Of a stretch of 64,000 nucleotides of DNA, positions 23,701 through 31,241 are shown piece after piece. Within the stretch, counting starts at the first letter, position 1, and every line of letters begins with the position of its first letter. A program made the position numbers and the translations under genes. This stretch comes from Oscillospiraceae bacterium. Lineage in GTDB: Bacteria > Bacillota > Clostridia > Oscillospirales > Oscillospiraceae. The notes under the pieces were generated by a model. It was not told where the DNA came from. It ran no database searches and saw only the letters and a list, made by a program, of their open reading frames with translations. The stretch lies in the NCBI GenBank assembly GCA_017405865.1, contig JAFQZN010000007.1, positions 1 to 64,000 on the forward strand, in the 5' to 3' direction.

Positions 23701-25617
23701 AATAACATTTTCTTTGCCGTCCTGGAGGACCGTCACAGTGTCGTCCAGGAAGTAAACAGCTTTGCCGTCGATGTTTCCCTTGATATGTGCCTCGACGGCG
23801 ACGTCCTTCTCGATCGCCTTGTAGGTGCCGTCCTCCTGGAGAAAGAGCATCGGCTCGGCGTCAAGCAGCCGTCCCTGGAAGGGACGCAGGATCGGCTCGA
23901 TGCTGTAGATGTACAGCCAGTTGCAGTCCTCGCACCGGGCGTCGTTCACGACGGAAAGATATTTGGTCTCATTGCCGAACAAGCCGTTGCATGCCGCTTC
24001 CGTCATATAGAAGTCAATGGTGCTTTTCCCGAAGGAGCGCTGCGCCTTGTATGCGGCTTCCCGGTCCTCCCCTATTTTGTGGGTGCTCATCAGATAAACG
24101 CCGATGGAGGAATGATGCTTGTCACTTCCGTGGTTTTCCGTCGTTTCCAGCTTGACGTGGGCGCCGGCGATCCAGACAGGGAATTCATCGTCTGTGAGCT
24201 TCCATGTCGCCGACACCTCGCCGGTCGGATCGTAGAAGAAGTCGTTTTCGTCCCACTGCAGCGCCCATGCGCCTTTGGAGGCGTCGTACTCGTTGTGTCC
24301 TGCGTAGTTGGTATGATAGGTATTACTGGTATAGCACGGTTCTTCGATGTTGATCGCAGGAAGCGTGCGGACCATCAGCAGATTGTTGCCGGTTGCCTGC
24401 GGCGCGTCGCGCAGCGCAGGCGCTTCGCCGTCCGTTTCGGTGACGCGTGCGTTCGCCGCGTTGAGCACGGCGCTCGCTTCGCCCTCTGCCGTGCAGTCGA
24501 CGCCGGGCAGCAGCTCCAGCGTGAAGTCGGCTTCGCTTTCAATAAAATCCGTGCGCACCGGGATGTCGATGTACTGGCTGGTAATGCCGAACGGGAAGAA
24601 CAGCTCCCGATCCACCTCGGCGTAATCTCTGCCCGCCTGCGCAGAGCCTTCGGCGGTTCGGACTGTCACGCTGATGTTCGTGTTCAGCGCGCCTTCGCGC
24701 TCGACCGTCACGCGGAGCATCCCGTCCACGATTTCAGTGTAGGTGTCCTGCGAAAAGCGCACGACGGAGGGCGTCTGCTCCTCGTCGTCCGCGATCGTGC
24801 AGGCGCAGGAGGAGGCTGCGCTGTTGGTGGTGGTCCCCGTCGGATCGGAGAGGATCAGATAGAAGGTCCGGTCGCCGTCGCCCTCCTGATTGTCATGGGG
24901 CGTGAGCAGAAGGAATTTCTCGCTCTCGCCGGGGGCAAAGGTCAGCCGAATGCCTGCGCCCGGCACCAGCTCCGTCATAACGTCCGCCACGTCCTGCAAT
25001 TTCTGCATCGTGTCGCCCGTCGTCGTGAGGTGCTGGTTCGTGCCCTCCACGCCGGTGAAGAGATTGCGCGCCTGCGAAACCTCATCCAGCTCCGCCATTT
25101 CCGTTCCTGCGTCGAAGCCAGCCATGTCGGCAAGCACGTTGAACGCAGCGGCGTAGCTCCGCTGTGCCTGCTCCATTGCCTCCGGATCCTCCTCCAGAAG
25201 CGCCTCGGCCTCGTCCTCCGGCTTCAGCTCGCTCTGCTCGTACTCTGTGCCGAGAAAGAGGTCAATCAGGGAGAAGTTCTCCTCCGGCGCCTCCACCTCG
25301 GCAGAGCCGTCTGCCGCAGCGACGGTATAGTCCGTTCCGTACTGCGCAGTCATGTCGGAGATCTTGATCAAAACGGAGGCTTCGCTCTCCGCCGCGCCGC
25401 CTCTGCCGACGCGGAGCAGATAGCTCGCGTTCGCGCCCTCCTGCAGCGTGGCAGAGGTGCTGGCAAGGTAGAACACGTCGCTGTTCAGGATCTCCTCGCC
25501 GAGCTCGACCTCCGGCAAAGTGAGCTGCCGCGCATCTACCTGCAGGATCGGGGCTGCCTGGCAAAGCAGCACCAGGGACAACATCAGGCAGAGCATTCGT
25601 TTCAGGGTTCTGTTCAT
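17776..25617 (-). CDS. Giant S-layer-anchored surface protein with three C-terminal SLH repeats (2613 aa)
   Basis: The ATG at 25617 is chosen over one 39 bases upstream because GGAGG precedes it by 9 bases and a normal Sec signal follows (MNRTLKRMLCLMLSLVLLCQ, cleavage near residue 30). Next come two Calx-beta-like domains (about residues 40-110 and 290-390), long beta-rich segments, and a hydrophobic stretch near 1400-1450. Repeat blades such as AEPQLITLKNGTVVLAYL follow, resembling a BNR/beta-propeller (about 1610-2060), then a CARDB-like segment (about 2110-2200) and a Big_2-like domain (about 2350-2430). Three SLH repeats with TRAQVVTFLWRAAG, SRGEFVTFLHRMAG and TRGEIVTFLYRYSE bind the secondary wall polymer. 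First gene of the minus-strand cluster, under its own promoter. The ligand is unknown; adhesion or scaffold role inferred. Confidence 0.88.
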   Translation of the reverse strand: MNRTLKRMLCLMLSLVLLCQAAPILQVDARQLTLPEVELGEEILNSDVFYLASTSATLQEGANASYLLRVGRGGAAESEASVLIKISDMTAQYGTDYTVAAADGSAEVEAPEENFSLIDLFLGTEYEQSELKPEDEAEALLEEDPEAMEQAQRSYAAAFNVLADMAGFDAGTEMAELDEVSQARNLFTGVEGTNQHLTTTGDTMQKLQDVADVMTELVPGAGIRLTFAPGESEKFLLLTPHDNQEGDGDRTFYLILSDPTGTTTNSAASSCACTIADDEEQTPSVVRFSQDTYTEIVDGMLRVTVEREGALNTNISVTVRTAEGSAQAGRDYAEVDRELFFPFGITSQYIDIPVRTDFIESEADFTLELLPGVDCTAEGEASAVLNAANARVTETDGEAPALRDAPQATGNNLLMVRTLPAINIEEPCYTSNTYHTNYAGHNEYDASKGAWALQWDENDFFYDPTGEVSATWKLTDDEFPVWIAGAHVKLETTENHGSDKHHSSIGVYLMSTHKIGEDREAAYKAQRSFGKSTIDFYMTEAACNGLFGNETKYLSVVNDARCEDCNWLYIYSIEPILRPFQGRLLDAEPMLFLQEDGTYKAIEKDVAVEAHIKGNIDGKAVYFLDDTVTVLQDGKENVIRYAALTGLDYIPGGDPSRGVIRVATVTNKSMNTVELDLTKGMLSQMFVFNSGVLLPNDNLLNTYKSDPNIENFYKNNVSFNYPTYGDIALRPVFEYIDAKVTLQNPLDFPICYTISGTDYWLAAKDSLDIPGIHVGDTLAITDLRVGAGYETDYQRVGVNYDFKFDKADKNFTHGSLYFSNDQPIYFASKGKRLSYQELVIQPVFTEKDNQIIVQVKTTDVSKFEDSGLFKLEGTRNGAYTEYVIASPEKTIPGRVYNIAATPKNSNLVCIWTVYSGYRYVGDSFIFESGVAGRPEENVIQLTLATAASETRLTGTLTYMDYNLRSRDSGGASARPAAGAAIAAGTMYAVTDEEGHLSTNTMKIPTNPTRYRVRCLISANGASVLKDVVLAKKSEIDISQTFDSGLSPVLSPIYGSVRVVCDQADYDGLIPMKTTSNDRMTFKVYAKPVVYTSQITDKDGQLISKTMYEKPLSVQLVTRDAAGRERRVWDVSTKATVDTVTGEYEFTCTLPYVVRVMDMAVPTQPDYEQAKKDETVIFAVEPGDTYYLRLTTDLLDEVGQMEFPQELLNELNANYLDPVTTTKVKEFTYSDVNTGLTIYPPPEYAVPVKQGLTDPIQFEFANFDLLSNVGMNFQFPFVNIGYMQVDRGYRIYIGVSVTQILDKIFAKDMETPISKYKGDDGTQWGRLFSMAHPFDTFLNGLTETWDMAFNQIGEQVKNGTRDVASLGAAQWRFQFVVGVYFDFFYMNCTDSSGTSVEDFIFSGIGGYVSITVGFKKAWYTILPVIFIPAYFGIEITVTGLGFFGVQRDERPPEIITFDDATTKPQIKFESQFNDEFNWSIMGYGTVQISLGVGLCGTIGIRVALAFDAIVNYEPSDVEGIRDWGVFLDLKGGLLIDAFLTTIPIWYKFHHWKFGKFEDFEKRSDTRGIPMEESRVVGDFRLRSGSDETSEWVGESTAKRGAFTPKQTYTLVENGYEHAEPQLITLKNGTVVLAYLANDPAKGPYQRTTLMITTYKDGVWKEPIPVSNDGTADFQPSIAETSDGRVLLAWVSTEANDIDEETAMADYLRQMEIFAAFAEIGEDGTVTVGETQRLTKDQRVAAGETAARHYYDANPTVVCDTESGDAIVYYIKSGSATADGAELANPYVNDSVICYLPYDGAKDKWMTDEFYEGEISDPASQQYLIDNFCGQRFLDAPTFETPDGGREYYAIPDFTAIGYNGLAVYAYTVDRDSSNDTDTDKELLLQVYSFQNHYTYRRINLTNDVVADALPQFVRTDRGEEGAATKLFWYRNGNVCYIDVSNLLREGINPDGTLIVKDDGSGATAATPVLVTTAKETSEQNNQMANFRVAQDAQGRIYVLWTEAVRGSADDVVGAQEVFAVGYNVVADAELDKTTSWSKPYQLTKSGVQNDEVAITLVGDDLLLVHNQYKMEVTDDADEPLKVSDMRLAATTLAPCGSVVTDKVTLTFAQSKTDENGTLMQTPVTQAQPGDKLNATLTIGNNGLTTAEGYSVDVYAVRGEDEEKIWSYASETRLLPNETEDLTFEWTVPGQFDGMTLRVDTKENKYSDVYSYETEAFEASANYRFTEVRTYQADDGFHLVGTLTNIGNAATKADEELSVVLSGPYDLPDAFTDEECVLYRENAPTLRPGETCALDLVLDVPAAVLARFGYIKAVVDVSHVVPFAEPALRETVRRTIGADAIAEFSLTRPLHFTLLDGKDVTMNVGQQLQLNASLELPDYVGGSDVTYSVADPAVAAVEGKTLTAAAAGETEIYATHAATGATVAVHLTVKDGAQPQNNPFTDVAEDKFYYDPVLWAYHHDPQITAGVTETTFAPDGEATRAQVVTFLWRAAGKPEPVGSGTAFTDVAEGSYYAAAVRWAAEQGITLGTSETTFSPEKTCSRGEFVTFLHRMAGSPAASASNPFSDVTETAFYYQPVLWAVEQEITTGTSETTFSPDKRCTRGEIVTFLYRYSEEK

Positions 25618-25729
25618 ATCATGGTTCCTCCAGTCGGGTGTAATGCGCGGCGGCAAGGCGCTTTTCTCTCTCGAAAATGTCGTTTCTTCCTCAACTCTTA
25701 TCGCGCTGTTTTTGCCTGCGCTTATTTTT

Positions 25730-25804
25730 ACAATATCATAAAACTATATTTAACGCAAGAATATTTAAGCGTTTTTGGGTGGAAAACTGTTAAGCGTTTT
25801 TTTG
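25730..25804 (-). promoter_or_regulatory. Promoter of the surface-protein cluster with upstream direct repeats
   Basis: On the minus strand TTGCGT (25753-25758), 17 bases, TATTGT (25730-25735), about 110 bases before the start codon. Immediately upstream lie two direct copies of TTAAGCGTTTTT followed by G runs (25765 and 25790 on the plus strand, 25 bases apart, about two and a half helical turns), a plausible regulator site shared with the divergent export operon. Confidence 0.55.
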
Positions 25805-25832
25805 GGGAAACCCGACAGTTCCGAACAGGCTC

Positions 25833-25901
25833 CTGCAGGGGCAAAAAATATCGGGGAATCCCTGCAGATGACTTGAAAAAAACCGCGAAATAAGCTAAAA
25901 T
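25833..25901 (+). promoter_or_regulatory. Promoter of the NHLM export operon with upstream inverted repeat
   Basis: TTGAAA (25873-25878), 17 bases, TAAAAT (25896-25901); an alternative -10 TATAAT is at 25905-25910. An inverted repeat CTGCAGGG (25833-25840) / CCCTGCAG (25860-25867) ends five bases before the -35, a typical activator position. Confidence 0.6.
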
Positions 25902-25985
25902 AAATATAATATACAGTTCGCAAAAACTGATCGAAGCGCCGGGTGTGAAACGCCCCCCCTGCCGCCCGAAAGGAAGGATACCCTG

Positions 25986-26408
25986 ATGGCTGATAATAAC
26001 CGGACCGTATTTCGCCAAAAAACGATAGACCGCATTTCCTCTCCGGAGAAGCTCACGGATTATCTCCGCGTGACAAATCCGGGGGTCTGGGTGATCCTTG
26101 CCGCTGTGCTCCTGCTTCTGGGCGGTATCTTTGCCTGGTCTATGATGGGAACACTGGAAACCACTGCGGAGGTCAAGGTGATCGTGGAGGATCACACGGC
26201 GGTGGTCGTTCCGCTCGGATCGGAAACGCTGACGGACGGAATGACACTGCGCATTTCCGGGCAGGAATGCCGGATTGCCTCCGCCGCGCCGGATGACTAC
26301 GGTCGATCCGTGGGTACGGCGGAGGTCGAGCTCCCGGACGGAACCTATGACGGCGTCGTTGTAACGGAAACGTTGCATCCCATCAGCTTCCTGCTGGAAG
26401 GCAGGTGA
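25986..26408 (+). CDS. Short NHLM-system secretion (membrane-fusion) protein
   Basis: The 140-aa protein begins like the NHLP/NHLM bacteriocin-system HlyD-type subunit: FRQKTIDRISSPEKLTDYL, then VTNPGVWVILAAV leading into one transmembrane helix (about residues 34-56), then a small beta-rich extracellular part (AEVKVIVEDHTAVVVPLG ... DGVVVTETLHPISFLLEGR). Usual family members are about 400 aa with a lipoyl/barrel and coiled-coil hairpin; here the hairpin is absent, as fits a single-membrane host that needs no periplasmic bridge. It probably docks the two ABC proteins on the outer face of the membrane. AAGGAAGG precedes the ATG. Four bases separate it from the next gene. Confidence 0.8.
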   Translation: MADNNRTVFRQKTIDRISSPEKLTDYLRVTNPGVWVILAAVLLLLGGIFAWSMMGTLETTAEVKVIVEDHTAVVVPLGSETLTDGMTLRISGQECRIASAAPDDYGRSVGTAEVELPDGTYDGVVVTETLHPISFLLEGR

Positions 26409-26412
26409 CCAT

Positions 26413-28590
26413 ATGGGAAAACGCAGAGTGAAACCGACGCGGACAAGCGGCGTTGCCAAGGTTCCCGTTGTCATGCAGCTCGAGGCGCTGGAGTGCGGCG
26501 CGGCGGCGCTCGCCATGGTCATGGCGTATTACGGGAAATGGGTGCCGCTGGAGCAGGTGCGTGTGGATTGCGGCGTGAGCCGGGACGGCTCCACGGCGAA
26601 GAATATCTACCGTGCCGCCGAGCACTACGGCTTTAAGGTGAAGGCCTTCCGCATGGAGCCCGAGGCGATCAGGGAAAAAGGACAGTTTCCGTGCATCATC
26701 CACTGGGACATGAACCATTTTGTGGTGCTGGACGGATTCAAGGGGAAATGGGTCTATCTCAACGACCCTGCCCGAGGTGAGGTCAAAGTAAGCTGGGAGG
26801 AATTCGACAGGGCTTTTACCGGCGTTACGATCATCCCCGTTCCGGGCGAAAGCTTTGAGCCCGGCGGCAAACGGCAAAGCACGGTCAACTTTGCCCGAAG
26901 GCGTTTGATCGGTGCGGGGGCAGCGGCAGCTTTCGTGATGCTGACCACGGCGATCACCTATCTGTTCGGGATCGCCAATTCCGTCACCTCCCGTATCTTC
27001 ATGGACCGGCTGCTGACCGGAATCAACGCAGATTGGCTGTATCCCTTCCTTTCCGTGATGACCCTGCTGGCAGTGATACAGCTCATTGTGGCATGGGTGC
27101 AGACGATCTATTCGTTGAAGATCAATGGAAAAATGGCGGTGATCGGCAGTACATCCTATATGTGGAAGGTGCTGCGGCTGCCGATGGAGTTTTTCTCCCA
27201 GCGGCTGGCGGGAGACATCCAGTTCCGCGCGGGAATGAACGCATCCATCGCCGGGACGTTGGTAAACACCTTTGCGCCGCTGCTGTTCAACTCCGTCATG
27301 ATGGTGTTCTATCTGGTGCTGATGCTGCGGCAGAGTCCGCTGCTGACCGTCATCGGTATCGTGACGCTGGTGATCAACGCCATTGCGGCCCGCGTCATTT
27401 CCACGAAACGCATGAACATCATCCGTGTGCAGATGCGTGACGCCGGAAAGCTCGAAGCCACGGTAGCATCAGGCATCAGCATGATCGAGACCATTAAGGC
27501 CAGCGGCGCCGAAAACGGTTTTTTCCAGAAGTGGGCGGGCTATCAGGCATCCGTTAACGCCCAGAACGTCAAGAGCACCAAAACCGATCAATTGATCGGC
27601 ATGATTCCGGCATTCTTCTCCGCACTGGCAAACTACGCCGTACTGATCGTGGGTGTATGGATGACGATGGAGGGCAGCCTGACGCTTGGCGCGGTGCTGA
27701 TGTTTCAGGGCTTCCTCGGCGCGTTCATGTCGCCCGCCATGACGCTGGTCAGCGCCGGGCAGGTCATTCAGGAGATGCGCACACAGATGGAGCGCATCGA
27801 GGATGTGATGGAATACCCCGCAGATGAAAACGCGGTTGAACGTGATATCGACGTGGCGGAGCTGTCAAAGCTGAAAGGCAGCGTCGAGCTGAAAAACATC
27901 ACCTTCGGTTATTCCCGGCTGGAAGAGCCGCTCATTGAGGACTTTTCCCTGTCCCTGAAAACAGGTCAGCGGGTGGCGCTGGTCGGTCCTTCCGGCTGCG
28001 GCAAATCCACGATTTCCAAGCTCATTTCCGGGCTGTATCAGCCCTGGAGCGGTGAGATCCTGTTCGATGGCAAGCCGAGAGCTGCCTATCCCCGCGAGGT
28101 CATGGTCGGTTCCCTTGCCGTGGTTGATCAGGACATCATCCTTTTTGAGGATACGGTCGCCAACAACATCAAGATGTGGGATGATTCCATCCAGGATTTT
28201 GAAATGATCCTTGCCGCCCGCGACGCACAGCTTCACGACGAAATCACGGCGCTTCCCGGCGGCTATCAGCACAAGCTGGTCAGCGGCGGCAAAAATATTT
28301 CCGGCGGTCAGAGACAAAGGCTGGAGATCGCCCGGGTGTTGGCACAGGATCCGACGATCATCATTCTGGACGAGGCGACGAGCGCATTGGATGCCCGAAC
28401 CGAGTACGAGGTCGTGAATGCCATTCGGGATCGCGGTATCACCTGCATTGTGATCGCCCACCGCCTCTCTACCATTCGGGACTGCGATGAGATCATTGTC
28501 CTCGATCAAGGCAAGGTTGTCGAGCGTGGCACCCATGACGAGCTGATCGCCAAGGGCGGCGCTTATGCCGACCTTGTTGCGAGCGAATGA
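26413..28590 (+). CDS. NHLM-type peptidase-containing ABC transporter (C39 peptidase, membrane, ATPase)
   Basis: The 725-aa exporter has three parts in order. The C39 peptidase (about 15-145) has oxyanion Q22, nucleophile C28 in LEALECGAAALAM, H102 in MNHFVV and D118 in NDPARG, all intact. A six-helix transmembrane domain (about 165-450) follows. The ATPase (about 490-725) has Walker A GPSGCGKST near 524, signature SGGQRQR near 630, Walker B IIILDEATSALD and the switch His in IVIAHRLST. It should cleave a leader after a double glycine and export the rest; the 75-aa GG peptide is the visible candidate. Length and order match the NHLM peptidase/ATP-binding subunit. Central gene of a three-gene operon. 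Confidence 0.92.
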   Translation: MGKRRVKPTRTSGVAKVPVVMQLEALECGAAALAMVMAYYGKWVPLEQVRVDCGVSRDGSTAKNIYRAAEHYGFKVKAFRMEPEAIREKGQFPCIIHWDMNHFVVLDGFKGKWVYLNDPARGEVKVSWEEFDRAFTGVTIIPVPGESFEPGGKRQSTVNFARRRLIGAGAAAAFVMLTTAITYLFGIANSVTSRIFMDRLLTGINADWLYPFLSVMTLLAVIQLIVAWVQTIYSLKINGKMAVIGSTSYMWKVLRLPMEFFSQRLAGDIQFRAGMNASIAGTLVNTFAPLLFNSVMMVFYLVLMLRQSPLLTVIGIVTLVINAIAARVISTKRMNIIRVQMRDAGKLEATVASGISMIETIKASGAENGFFQKWAGYQASVNAQNVKSTKTDQLIGMIPAFFSALANYAVLIVGVWMTMEGSLTLGAVLMFQGFLGAFMSPAMTLVSAGQVIQEMRTQMERIEDVMEYPADENAVERDIDVAELSKLKGSVELKNITFGYSRLEEPLIEDFSLSLKTGQRVALVGPSGCGKSTISKLISGLYQPWSGEILFDGKPRAAYPREVMVGSLAVVDQDIILFEDTVANNIKMWDDSIQDFEMILAARDAQLHDEITALPGGYQHKLVSGGKNISGGQRQRLEIARVLAQDPTIIILDEATSALDARTEYEVVNAIRDRGITCIVIAHRLSTIRDCDEIIVLDQGKVVERGTHDELIAKGGAYADLVASE

Positions 28591-28602
28591 GGAGGTGGCG
28601 GC

Positions 28603-30792
28603 ATGGGTTGGTTTGAAAGCCAAATTGAAGAACGCAGAAATGCCGATCAGCAGCTCCTTGAAGACTCCTTTGTCAAAATTGCCGGAGTCGTTCTCGGAAA
28701 TCGGGCTGCCGAAAAAATCGGTGATGCGCGCATTATTACGAAGAGCACCATCGACGAGATTTTGAAATACTATCACTGCAAGCCGGTGGAGGTTCCGGAC
28801 GAGCTTCAAAGTGCCGAGGAGCAGTTGGACTACTGCCTGCGGCCTTACGGCATCATGCGCCGGAGCGTGGAGCTCACGGACGGCTGGTACAAGGACGCCT
28901 ACGGCCCCATCCTCGCTTTTAAAAAAGAGGACGGGCTTCCGGTTGCGCTGTTACCGGGCGCAATCTACGGCTATGTTTACACCGATCCGCAGACCGGGGA
29001 ACGGATACGGCTCTGCGCCAAAACCGCCGCGCTGTTTGAGCGCGAGGCTGTGTGTTTTTACCGTCCGCTTCCGCAGAAAAAGCTGGGGATACCCGATCTG
29101 CTGCTTTATATGAAGCGCAGCGTATCCTTCAGCGACGGTGTGATGATCCTTGCGGCGACCCTCGCGCTGACGCTGGTAGGCTTGCTGCTGCCGCGGATCA
29201 TCCGCGCTCTGACCGGGCCGATACTCGCCTCCGGGCAGGCAAACGCGCTGATCGGCGTGGCTGTCTGTATGATCTGCGTGCTGCTGTCCTTCCAGTTGAT
29301 CTCCGCCGCGAAAAGCCTTGTGCAAAGCCGCCTGAACACCAAGACGTCCTTGGGCGTTCAAGCCTCCATGATGATGCGGCTCATATCGCTTCCTGCAAAC
29401 TTTTTCAGAAAGTACAGCCCCGGCGAGCTGAAAAGCCGTGCCATGTCGGTCAATCAGCTCTGCTCCACGCTGATCAGCATGCTCATGAGCACCGGGCTGA
29501 CCTCGCTGATTTCACTGCTGTACATTGGGCAGATCTTCCGCTTTGCCCCTGCGCTGGTGATCCCGTCGCTTGTCATCGTTGCGGTAACGGTGGGTTTCTC
29601 CATAATCTCAACGCTGATCCAAATCCGGATCAACCGCAGGCAGATGGAATGCAGCGCCAAGGAGGCCGGCATGAGCTACAGTCTCATCACCGGTGTGCAG
29701 AAGCTCAAGCTCTCCGGATCGGAAAAGCGCGCCTTCGCCAAGTGGCTGAGTCTGTATGCCGACGGCGCGGAGCTTCAGTACAACCCTCCGATGTTTCTTA
29801 AACTCAACGGTGTGATCGCCACTGCGGTCAGCCTGTTGTCCAACATCGTGCTGTACTATCTGGCAGTGAAGGCGGAAATCGATCAATCCAATTACTTCGC
29901 CTTTACAGCGGCCTACGGAATGCTGATGGGCGCGTTTATGTCCGTATCCTCTATTGCCCTGTCCGTCGCGCAGATCCAGCCCATTCTGGAGATGGCGGAG
30001 CCATTTCTGCAAACAGAGCCGGAAACGGCAGAGCGAAAAGAGATCGTCACGCACTTAAACGGCGGCGTCGAGCTCGATCACGTCTCCTTCCGCTACGACG
30101 AGGCTTCTCCATACGTTTTGAACGACCTTTCCCTCAAGATCAGGCCGGGAGAATACATCGCCGTCGTGGGACGCACCGGCTGCGGTAAATCCACCCTCGT
30201 GCGTCTGCTGCTGGGCTTTGAGAAGCCGGAAAAAGGTGCGGTCTACTACGACGGGCGGGATATTGAGAATCTGGATCTTCCGTCCCTGCGACGGAAAATC
30301 GGCACGGTCATGCAGGATTCCGGTCTGTTCCAGGGGGATATCTACTCCAACATCGTCATCACCGCTCCGGAGCTGACGGTGGAGGCGGCATGGGAGGCAG
30401 CCGAAATCGCGGGCATCGCGGACGACATCCGCGCCATGCCAATGGGGATGCATACCGTCGTTTCCGATGGACAGGGCGGCATCTCCGGCGGTCAGCGCCA
30501 GCGCCTGATGATTGCCCGCGCCATTGCGCAGAAGCCGAAGCTGCTGATCTTTGACGAGGCGACAAGCGCTCTGGACAACAAGACCCAGCGCCGGATCTCC
30601 GAGGCGCTGGACGCCATGGGCTGCACCCGCGTGGTTATCGCCCACAGGCTTTCCACCATTCTCCGCTGTGACCGCATCCTCGTGCTCGACGGCGGCCACA
30701 TCGTGGAAGACGGCAGCTACGATGAACTGATTGCAAAAAATGGCGTTTTTGCCGATCTGGTCGAACGGCAGAGATTGGATACGGTTGAATAA
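28603..30792 (+). CDS. NHLM-type second ABC transporter subunit (permease-ATPase)
   Basis: The 729-aa protein has an N-terminal cytosolic region of about 190 aa with no C39 catalytic residues (MGWFESQIEERRNADQQLLE start), then the transmembrane domain (about 190-470) and an ATPase with Walker A GRTGCGKST near 522, signature SGGQRQR near 628, Walker B LLIFDEATSALD and IAHRLST. This long N-terminal extension is typical of the second NHLM ABC protein. Both nucleotide sites look competent, so it may form a heterodimer with the C39 transporter or act as a separate pump. It begins 12 bases after the upstream stop with GGAGGTGG. The operon ends here at a strong terminator. Confidence 0.9.
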   Translation: MGWFESQIEERRNADQQLLEDSFVKIAGVVLGNRAAEKIGDARIITKSTIDEILKYYHCKPVEVPDELQSAEEQLDYCLRPYGIMRRSVELTDGWYKDAYGPILAFKKEDGLPVALLPGAIYGYVYTDPQTGERIRLCAKTAALFEREAVCFYRPLPQKKLGIPDLLLYMKRSVSFSDGVMILAATLALTLVGLLLPRIIRALTGPILASGQANALIGVAVCMICVLLSFQLISAAKSLVQSRLNTKTSLGVQASMMMRLISLPANFFRKYSPGELKSRAMSVNQLCSTLISMLMSTGLTSLISLLYIGQIFRFAPALVIPSLVIVAVTVGFSIISTLIQIRINRRQMECSAKEAGMSYSLITGVQKLKLSGSEKRAFAKWLSLYADGAELQYNPPMFLKLNGVIATAVSLLSNIVLYYLAVKAEIDQSNYFAFTAAYGMLMGAFMSVSSIALSVAQIQPILEMAEPFLQTEPETAERKEIVTHLNGGVELDHVSFRYDEASPYVLNDLSLKIRPGEYIAVVGRTGCGKSTLVRLLLGFEKPEKGAVYYDGRDIENLDLPSLRRKIGTVMQDSGLFQGDIYSNIVITAPELTVEAAWEAAEIAGIADDIRAMPMGMHTVVSDGQGGISGGQRQRLMIARAIAQKPKLLIFDEATSALDNKTQRRISEALDAMGCTRVVIAHRLSTILRCDRILVLDGGHIVEDGSYDELIAKNGVFADLVERQRLDTVE

Positions 30793-30843
30793 GCCCCATG
30801 AAAAATGGCGCTATATCCGCTGCCTCCCACTTGAACACATATC

Positions 30844-30881
30844 GAAAAGCCTTGGAAACGCAGTGTTTCCAAGGCTTTTTC
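30844..30881 (+). terminator. Terminator of the NHLM operon, repeat-family hairpin
   Basis: aaaagccttggaaac pairs with gtttccaaggctttt around GCAGT and runs into T residues. It belongs to the same hairpin family as the one at 7227-7267 and is likewise followed by a gatactccggc motif (about 30,901). Confidence 0.88.
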
Positions 30882-31140
30882 ATCTTGTTGAGATAAGTGT
30901 GATACTCCGGCGGAAAGGCTTCCCCTTGGAGGGGAAGCTGTCAGCCGCAAGGCTGACTGATGAGGTGGAACGGATGCGGCATACCCCCTGCGGGTGCAAT
31001 CTGTCCCTCGCGGGCATGACACCTACGAATAACGAACGATAGTCGCCGTAGGGGCGCGCATTGCGCGCCCGCCGTTATTCGGAAAAGTGTCCCGCATTGA
31101 GATGTACGGATTGCCCGGACAAGCCGGGCAATGACGCGGC
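30882..31140. repeat. Mosaic of dispersed intergenic repeats
   Basis: After the terminator come a degenerate tail of the tRNA-Ala-like repeat (gagataagtgtgatactccggc), a gene-free block with cttccccttggaggggaag and cagccgcaaggctgac hairpins (about 30,916-30,960), a palindrome ggggcgcgcattgcgcgccc (about 31,052-31,071) and a hairpin attgcccgg / ccgggcaat (about 31,109-31,131). From memory, blocks of this kind recur between genes in Oscillospiraceae; they look like REP- or MITE-type debris. No gene is seen in 30,793-31,299 except the short remnant listed next. Confidence 0.6.
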
Positions 31141-31153
31141 GGGGTACGCGCAA

Positions 31154-31230
31154 TTATTCTTTCGAGGTCAACTCCTGATACATCTTCGTAATATCGTCAA
31201 GGCGTTGTTCCAAATTGTCAAATCAGATTG
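31154..31230 (-). pseudogene. C-terminal gene remnant, coiled-coil-like
   Basis: The minus strand encodes FDNLEQRLDDITKMYQELTS followed by KE and a TAA stop. An in-frame TGA lies immediately upstream, so no start or body of the gene remains. The heptad-like pattern suggests the end of a coiled coil. It abuts the repeat mosaic, consistent with truncation by rearrangement. Confidence 0.35.
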
Positions 31231-31241
31231 ATTTCATACTC

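Noticed and set aside
23179..25893. Plus-strand 904-aa frame opposite the SLH giant protein
   Set aside because: Antisense shadow with low-complexity Arg/Val/His-rich translation. It crosses the minus-strand promoter region and has no domain.
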